DNA from: QHXQ01 sp036389375
GTDB taxonomy: Bacteria; Acidobacteriota; Blastocatellia; Pyrinomonadales; Pyrinomonadaceae
NCBI GenBank assembly: GCA_036389375.1
Contig: DASVQA010000213.1
Location: forward strand, 1-11,023
Reading direction: 5' to 3'
DNA length: 11,023 nt
Shown: positions 6,386 to 11,023 of the stretch, piece after piece
How the letters are laid out: each line of letters opens with the position of its first letter
Position numbering within the stretch: position 1 is the first letter of the stretch
Translations under genes and position numbers: made by a program
Notes under the pieces: model-generated
Told to the model about the DNA's origin: nothing
The model's database searches: none
Seen by the model: the letters and a program-made list of their open reading frames with translations, nothing else

Positions 6386-7444
6386 ATGAGTGGGCAAGGC
6401 AAAGAGATTTTGCGGCGACCGCAGGGACAGGGCGGCAACGCTTGGCTGTGGGCGGCGGCCGGGTTGGGTGGCTTGCTGGCAGCGCGGGCGCTCTGGCGAC
6501 AGGGACGCGAGTTCGATTTTCGGGACAAGACGGTGCTCATCACCGGCGGTTCGCGCGGGCTGGGGCTGGTGCTCGCGCGCGAATTGGCGCACGCCGGCGC
6601 GCGCCTCGCCTTGTGTGCGCGCGACCCGGCAGAGTTGGAACGCGCGCGGGCCGAGCTGGCCGGGCGCGGCGCGGAGGTCATGGTCTTTCCGTGCGACGTG
6701 ACCGACCGGGCGCAGGTCGCAGAGTGGGTGCGCGTGGCGCGCGACCGCTACGGGCGCGTGGACGTGCTCATCAATAACGCGGGCGTGATCGAAGTCGGGC
6801 CGCTTGAGGTGCAGACGCTCGCGGACTTCGAGGAGGCGATGAAGACGCACTTCTGGGGGCCGCTCTACGCGATCATGGCGGTGCTGCCGGAGATGAAACG
6901 CCAGCGCGCCGGCCGCATCGTCAACATCACGTCCATCGGCGGCAAGATCGGCATCCCGCATCTCGTCCCTTATAGCGCCAGCAAGTTTGCGCTCGTCGGC
7001 CTGTCGGAAGGTTTGCGGGCGGAGTTGATGAAGGACGGCATCGTCGTCACCACCGTCTGCCCCGGCCTGATGCGGACGGGCAGCCCGCGCAACGCCGGCT
7101 TCAAAGGACAGCACCGCGCCGAGTATGCGTGGTTCAGCATCAGCGATGCGCTGCCGGTTACGTCCATGCAGGCGGAGCGCGCCGCACGCCAGATCATCGC
7201 GGCCTGCCGGCGCGGCGACGCGGAGACGATCCTCTCAATGCAGGCCGTGATCGCCATCAAGTTCCACGCGCTCTGGCCGGAGTTGAGCGCAGACCTGCGC
7301 GCTCTCGCCGGTCAACTCCTGCCTGCGCCCGGCGGCATCGGCACACGCCGCGCACGAGGGCGGGACAGCACCTCGCCGCTCGCGCCGTCCGTCCTGACGG
7401 CGCTGAGCGACCGCGCCGCCGAACGTAATAACGAGATCGGTTAA
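6386..7444 (+). CDS. Membrane-anchored short-chain dehydrogenase/reductase (SDR)
   Basis: A 352-residue NAD(P)-dependent oxidoreductase of the classical SDR family. An N-terminal hydrophobic helix (about 19-36) probably anchors it to the membrane. The Rossmann glycine motif is TGGSRGLG (53-60), Asp104 contacts the adenine, NNAG is 130-133, and the catalytic set is Ser183, Tyr196 and Lys200 (YSASK). Arg57 in the glycine loop hints at NADPH preference. A C-terminal extension beyond about 280, rich in Arg, Ala and Pro at its end, has no recognised domain. The ATG follows GGGGG by 8 bases and lies 21 bases after the exonuclease stop; the next gene begins 5 bases after its stop. The substrate is unknown, but lipid or sterol-like compounds are common for anchored SDRs. 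Confidence 0.9.
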   Translation: MSGQGKEILRRPQGQGGNAWLWAAAGLGGLLAARALWRQGREFDFRDKTVLITGGSRGLGLVLARELAHAGARLALCARDPAELERARAELAGRGAEVMVFPCDVTDRAQVAEWVRVARDRYGRVDVLINNAGVIEVGPLEVQTLADFEEAMKTHFWGPLYAIMAVLPEMKRQRAGRIVNITSIGGKIGIPHLVPYSASKFALVGLSEGLRAELMKDGIVVTTVCPGLMRTGSPRNAGFKGQHRAEYAWFSISDALPVTSMQAERAARQIIAACRRGDAETILSMQAVIAIKFHALWPELSADLRALAGQLLPAPGGIGTRRARGRDSTSPLAPSVLTALSDRAAERNNEIG

Positions 7445-7449
7445 GCCGC

Positions 7450-8223
7450 ATGAGCCGAGAGCAAAAATGGCCGGACGTGTTGTGGCTGGTGCGTCACGGG
7501 CAGAGCGCGTCGAACGTGGCGCGCGATGCGGCCGAGGCGGCCGGTTTGAAGGAGATCGCTCTCGCCGTCCGGCGCGACATGGACGTGCCCTTGTCGCAGC
7601 TTGGCGAGCAGCAGGCGCGCTCGCTCGGTCGCTGGTTCGGTCAGTTGCCCGCCGGCGCGCAGCCCGAAGTGGTCTTGACCTCAACCTATCTGCGCTCGCG
7701 CACGACGGCCGAGATCGCCTTGCAGGCGGCCGGGCTTAGCACGGACGACGTGACGCTCATCGCCGACGAGCGGCTGCGCGAGAAAGAGTTCGGCATTCTC
7801 GACCGGCTGACGAAAGAAGGCATCAGGGAGAAATTTCCGGAGCAGTATGAATTCCGCGATGCCATCGGCAAGTTCTATCATCGCCCGCCCGGCGGCGAGA
7901 GTTGGTGCGACGTGATCCTGCGGCTGCGCAGCGTGATTGACACGCTGACGCGCGAATATCGCGGCGAGCGCGTCCTCATCATCGCGCATTCGGTCGTCGT
8001 GCTCTGCTTCCGTTACCTGATCGAGCACATGACCGAAGACGAAATCCTACAGATCGACCGCACGGACGACGTGGCCAACTGCGCCATCACCGAGTACGCC
8101 TACGACGCGCAGAGCAGCCGGCGCGGTCGCCTCGTGCTGCGTCGCTACAACTTTGTCGCGCCCCTCGAAACCGAAGGCACGCGCGTGACGACCAAGAAGG
8201 ATGTCCCGACTGCACCAAAATAG
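7450..8223 (+). CDS. Histidine phosphatase family protein (phosphoglycerate-mutase-like)
   Basis: A 257-residue branch-1 histidine phosphatase. The phosphohistidine motif is LVRHGQS with His16 and Arg15; the supporting arginine lies in STYLRSRTTAEIA (around 82-84). The acid residue is in REKEFG (about 111-113), and the second histidine is His180 in IIAHSVVV. The protein is longer than minimal family members, with an insert around 30-45 and a polar C-terminal tail after about 230. It begins 5 bases after the SDR stop, so translation is probably coupled. The family ranges from sugar phosphatases to phosphoprotein phosphatases and broad-range mutase-like enzymes; the sequence does not identify the substrate. 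Confidence 0.9.
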   Translation: MSREQKWPDVLWLVRHGQSASNVARDAAEAAGLKEIALAVRRDMDVPLSQLGEQQARSLGRWFGQLPAGAQPEVVLTSTYLRSRTTAEIALQAAGLSTDDVTLIADERLREKEFGILDRLTKEGIREKFPEQYEFRDAIGKFYHRPPGGESWCDVILRLRSVIDTLTREYRGERVLIIAHSVVVLCFRYLIEHMTEDEILQIDRTDDVANCAITEYAYDAQSSRRGRLVLRRYNFVAPLETEGTRVTTKKDVPTAPK

Positions 8224-8252
8224 AGGCACGAAGCCGGGCGAGGGGCGCGGCG

Positions 8253-9185
8253 ATGGCGACTAAACGCGCGGCTGCGCGCCGCCCTGCAACGGGCCGACCC
8301 GTGCTCATCTCGCCCGCCCGGCTGCGCGCTTGGCCGCTGCCGCAGCCGGACGAAGGCGGCGACAAAGAGGTGCGCGGGCGCGTGCTAGTGATCGGCGGCT
8401 CGCCGGAGATGCCGGGCGCTTGCGTGCTGGCTGCGACCGCTGCCGCGCGTGCCGGGGCGGGGAAGTTGCAAATCGCCACGTGTCAAAGCGTCGCCCCGCA
8501 CGTGGCCGTGGCCGTACCGGAAGCGCGCGTCTTTGCGCTGCCGGAGACGCGCGCGGGCGCGCTCGCTACCAGCGGCGTCACCCAACTTGTCGAGTATGTC
8601 AACGAAGCGCGCGCCGTGCTTGTCGGCCCCGGTCTGATTGGCGAAGCGGCCATCGCACGCTTCCTGACAAATCTGCTGGCCCAAACAAACAGCCCCACGT
8701 TCATTCTCGACGCCAACGCGCTCGCGTTCCTCGCCCGCGCGCCAGAGAGTCTGAAGGCTTTGCGCGGGCGCGTCGTGCTCACGCCGCACGCAGAGGAGAT
8801 GGGCGAACTACTCAACACAAGCAAGGCGGCGGTGGCGCGCGACCGTAGCGGCGCGCTCAAACAGGCGGTCGCGCGTTTCCACGCCGTCGTCGTGCTGAAG
8901 GGACGCGAGACGCTGATCGCCGCGCCCGGCAGTCAGGTCTATTGCAACCGCGCGGGCAACGTCGGCCTCGCCACCTCCGGCTCAGGCGACACGCTTGCCG
9001 GTCTCATCGCCGGACTCGCCGCGCGCGGGGCTGCGCCGCTTCAGGCGGCCGTCTGGGGCGTCTACCTGCACGCCCGCGCGGGCGAGCGTCTGGCCGCGCA
9101 GCGCGGCCCGCTCGGCTATCTCGCGCGCGAACTGCCCGGCGAAGTGCCCGCACTCCTGGCCCAACTGCGCCCGCGCAAGAAATGA
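8253..9185 (+). CDS. nnrD: ADP-dependent NAD(P)H-hydrate dehydratase, stand-alone form
   Basis: A 310-residue ribokinase-like enzyme that repairs hydrated NADH or NADPH (NADHX/NADPHX) using ADP or ATP. Motifs in order: VIGGSPEMPGA (47-57), GPGL (125-128), DANAL (153-157), LTPHAEEM (176-183), VVLKG (213-217), and the nucleotide-binding GNVGLATSGSGDTLAG (235-250) with Asp246 as the probable catalytic base. In many bacteria this domain is fused behind the NAD(P)HX epimerase NnrE; here the epimerase domain is absent and the first 40 residues are a basic Pro/Arg-rich extension. A GAGGGG stretch precedes the ATG. It lies 29 bases after the phosphatase gene and closes the four-gene run. With the exonuclease it suggests damage-repair functions, though such grouping may be chance. 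Confidence 0.92.
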   Translation: MATKRAAARRPATGRPVLISPARLRAWPLPQPDEGGDKEVRGRVLVIGGSPEMPGACVLAATAAARAGAGKLQIATCQSVAPHVAVAVPEARVFALPETRAGALATSGVTQLVEYVNEARAVLVGPGLIGEAAIARFLTNLLAQTNSPTFILDANALAFLARAPESLKALRGRVVLTPHAEEMGELLNTSKAAVARDRSGALKQAVARFHAVVVLKGRETLIAAPGSQVYCNRAGNVGLATSGSGDTLAGLIAGLAARGAAPLQAAVWGVYLHARAGERLAAQRGPLGYLARELPGEVPALLAQLRPRKK

Positions 9186-9527
9186 GTGCCCGCGCTGAAC
9201 GCTCAGCACCCGACTCTCTTTGGCTTATAGGCAGAACGGCCATAAGAACTACCCATTTGCTCAACTGATGTGCTAAAAGACCTCTACCTGAATATCGGGC
9301 CGTGCGCCGTTGGGCGCGCGATTCGGTCAACTTCCTCATCTATATTTTGACGGGCGTATGGATGAATATCGCTAAGCGCGCTGCTAGTCGCACACAACCG
9401 CAGTTGCCTCAGGTCACTTTAGTAGATGACTGCGCCGCATAAACTCCCGTTCGCTGGCGGCGGCGCAGCCGCTCCTGCCTGATACCATCACGCACGTCGA
9501 AACAAGCGGAGCGCGGGGAGAAACCTT
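9186..9527. other. 342-base intergenic region before the SIR2 module
   Basis: I see no convincing gene here. Just after the nnrD stop is a small 5-bp hairpin (9194-9207) followed by a pyrimidine stretch, too weak to call a terminator with confidence. The segment 9220-9300 is visibly richer in A and T than the flanking genes. A TTGACG hexamer at 9347-9352 has no good -10 partner at 16-18 bases. GGGGAG at 9515-9520 is the ribosome site for the next gene. The promoter of the SIR2 module must lie in this stretch, but I cannot place it. Confidence 0.6.
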
Positions 9528-10916
9528 ATGGGTATTTTTGAAGTTATCGAAACCAAGCAGATTCTCTTCTCCGGTCAGGCTGAAAAGTTGTTCAACATGT
9601 CGGCGCGCGCAGATGCGCCAGGCAAGCAGCAACTTATCCCCTTTCTCGGCGCAGGCGTCTCGCTATCGGGCCGGGCCTGGCCTGCGCCGGCCGCTGCGCC
9701 CGCACAGGTAGATACAGCGGCGGCCAAAGTTGATGAGCTATGCGATCAACTTGGGCTGGACGCAACAAACGCCCGCGACTTCATCAAGCTGGCCGTCTAC
9801 ATCGCCAGCCAACTGCAAACGGACGTGGATGAGAAGGTCAAGTGGGATCATCAGCAGCTTTACGAGGAACTCAGGCAGGACGATTATCCGCCTTCGGTTG
9901 GTCAGTTAACCACCTACTTATCACTCGAAGCCAAACACACGAAGTTTGAGACAGTCGTGCAGGATTTGGCGCGGACGCTGCCGCCCGGTTATCTGCCGAC
10001 CGACAGCGACGCGCAGATCAAACTGCTGCGCCTGCTCGCCGCCGTGACGGGCATTGCCAATCCGCCCGATCCGCTGACCGGCATCGCCAGCTATTATGAG
10101 CAGCGGTTGACGCGCGAATATCTCTGGATGAAGCTGCACGGCATCTTCTCCGGCAAGGAGAAGGCGACCAACACGCACCGGCTCATCGCCGCCGCCGCCA
10201 GCCGCCACATCCAACAGCGCTTTACCGACTACCTGATCGTAACCAGCAATTACGACTGCCTGATGGAGAAGGCGCTGGACGAGGCGGGCGTCAAGTATGT
10301 CGTGCTGGCAACCAGAAAGAAAGATCAAAAGGTAGTCGTGCGTTTCTCGCCAAACGTCGAGATGGCGAACCTCTGGGTGGACTTGAACTCAGGGCAGTAT
10401 CACCCCAAGAATTGGTCGCTGGTGAAGCCGGGCGAGAGTCTGGTCGTACTCTATAAAATTCACGGCTGTCTCAATCCCGACCTGAAATTTCAGGACGACA
10501 GTGTGATCATCTCGGACAGCGATTACATTGACTACCTTTCGCACATGGAAACTTATGGGGCCGTGCCAAGTTGGTTCAATACCAACATGCATGGCAAGGC
10601 CTTTCTCTTCCTCGGCTACAGTCTGAGCGACTGGAACGTGCGCAGCCTGTTTGAGACCTTGCGCCGCAAGCGCGGCGAAGACTTCGGCGGGCAGGATTAT
10701 GCCGTCATGAACTGGGTCGGCGAGTATGAAAAGGTCTTCTTCCGCAAAAACCTCATTACCATCCTGCAAACTGATCTGAACGCTTACGTGGCCGGCGTGG
10801 CCGCAGACCTGAAGGGGCGCAGCCAAACGGATGAACAGCACATCGCGCAGACGGCGCTGAAGATAATCTACCCGGACGAGATGGCAGGCGGGCCGGGCAC
10901 GAGCAGCGATGATTAA
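9528..10916 (+). CDS. SIR2-like domain protein, probable NAD+-consuming anti-phage effector
   Basis: A 462-residue protein of the SIR2-like (SIR2_2) type found in bacterial defence systems, where such domains cleave NAD+ to stop an infected cell. Visible SIR2 landmarks: FLGAGVS (39-45, nucleotide-binding GAGxS), TSNYDCLME (239-247) with Asn241 and Asp243, KIHG (310-313) with probable catalytic His312, ISDSDYIDYL (328-337), and FLFLGYSLSDWNVR (359-372), which closes the Rossmann fold. A long, mostly helical insert separates GAGVS from the NYD motif. No zinc-binding cysteine set of deacetylase sirtuins is seen, as expected for defence SIR2 domains. The ATG at 9528 has GGGGAG 7 bases upstream; a second Met at residue 24 has no such site. 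The stop overlaps the start of an nSTAND-like gene by 8 bases. Activity is inferred from family and context. Confidence 0.88.
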   Translation: MGIFEVIETKQILFSGQAEKLFNMSARADAPGKQQLIPFLGAGVSLSGRAWPAPAAAPAQVDTAAAKVDELCDQLGLDATNARDFIKLAVYIASQLQTDVDEKVKWDHQQLYEELRQDDYPPSVGQLTTYLSLEAKHTKFETVVQDLARTLPPGYLPTDSDAQIKLLRLLAAVTGIANPPDPLTGIASYYEQRLTREYLWMKLHGIFSGKEKATNTHRLIAAAASRHIQQRFTDYLIVTSNYDCLMEKALDEAGVKYVVLATRKKDQKVVVRFSPNVEMANLWVDLNSGQYHPKNWSLVKPGESLVVLYKIHGCLNPDLKFQDDSVIISDSDYIDYLSHMETYGAVPSWFNTNMHGKAFLFLGYSLSDWNVRSLFETLRRKRGEDFGGQDYAVMNWVGEYEKVFFRKNLITILQTDLNAYVAGVAADLKGRSQTDEQHIAQTALKIIYPDEMAGGPGTSSDD

Positions 10917-11023
10917 TCCCTTCCCAGGACTGAAGCCTTACCAGTTGGCGGACGAGGGCCGCCTCTTCGGGCGCGACAAAGACCTGATCTTGATGATCGA
11001 CCGGGTCGTTTCCGGCCGCACCA
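10909..11023 (+). CDS. Partial: N-terminus of a probable nSTAND-type NTPase
   Basis: The first 38 codons of a gene cut by the window end. The peptide has NPFPGLKPY (3-11) followed by LFGRDKDL (19-26) and a helix ending ..RVVSGRT. This matches the entry to nSTAND1-type NTPase domains, which typically read NPFPGLRPF...LFFGR and are followed within some 10-20 residues by a Walker A GxxGxGKS; the Walker A is beyond the edge. STAND ATPases oligomerise on sensing a trigger and switch on an effector. The ATG lies inside the last codons of the SIR2 gene (ATGATTAA overlap), pointing to coupled translation and a joint function. The call rests on a short but characteristic stretch; the sensor repeats are not visible. 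Confidence 0.75.
   Translation, partial: MINPFPGLKPYQLADEGRLFGRDKDLILMIDRVVSGRT

Noticed and set aside
5582..7114. Long minus-strand open frame (510 codons) opposite xth and the membrane SDR
   Set aside because: Composition is Arg/Ala/His-rich with no domain, and it lies opposite two genes with full catalytic motifs. GC-rich codon bias leaves the antisense frame open.
9302..9442. GTG-started 46-residue frame in the gap before the SIR2 gene
   Set aside because: No ribosome site, no motif and no recognisable homology; could be a gene remnant but cannot be supported.
9921..10841. Two minus-strand open frames (135 and 150 codons) inside the SIR2-like gene
   Set aside because: Antisense shadows; the plus-strand frame carries all SIR2 motifs.

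Overview
The window is GC-rich, gene-dense bacterial DNA with short intergenic gaps and no rRNA, tRNA or CRISPR array that I could see. The gene set and the wording of several proteins (LarA-like DUF2088 protein, HAD-IB phosphatase and acyl-reductase-like SDR together, membrane-anchored SDR) resemble Acidobacteriota, perhaps Blastocatellia. That placement comes from memory of similar proteins and is not proven here.

Left part (1-4681, minus strand, read right to left): a TTG-started HAD-IB hydrolase, a secreted S9A prolyl oligopeptidase, a LarA-like DUF2088 protein, and the first 20 codons of a dinucleotide-binding protein that looks like an SDR or thioester/acyl-CoA reductase. All four run the same way with gaps of 12 to 99 bases and may form one transcript, with a candidate promoter at 4740-4767.

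Middle (4869-5466): two convergent small genes, a 70-residue four-cysteine protein (+) and a 126-residue receiver-like protein (-) resembling the cyclic-phosphate-processing receiver (cREC) family. To the right, a + strand run of four genes has gaps of 21, 5 and 29 bases: exodeoxyribonuclease III, a membrane-anchored SDR, a histidine phosphatase, and a stand-alone NAD(P)H-hydrate dehydratase (NnrD).

Two intergenic spaces (1672-1770 and 5467-5593) are filled by arrays of 7-base units in inverted arms. They lie 4, 6 and 13 bases from three gene starts that have no visible Shine-Dalgarno site. These look like short tandemly repeated elements inserted at gene boundaries.

Right end: after a 342-base gap with no convincing gene comes a SIR2-like protein gene (9528-10916). 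It overlaps by 8 bases the start of a gene whose visible 38 residues match the entry of an nSTAND-type NTPase. This is the most interesting part of the window: a likely two-gene abortive-infection (anti-phage) module, with an NAD+-consuming SIR2 effector and a STAND sensor encoded separately. The second gene runs off the window, so its repeats and sensor region cannot be read.
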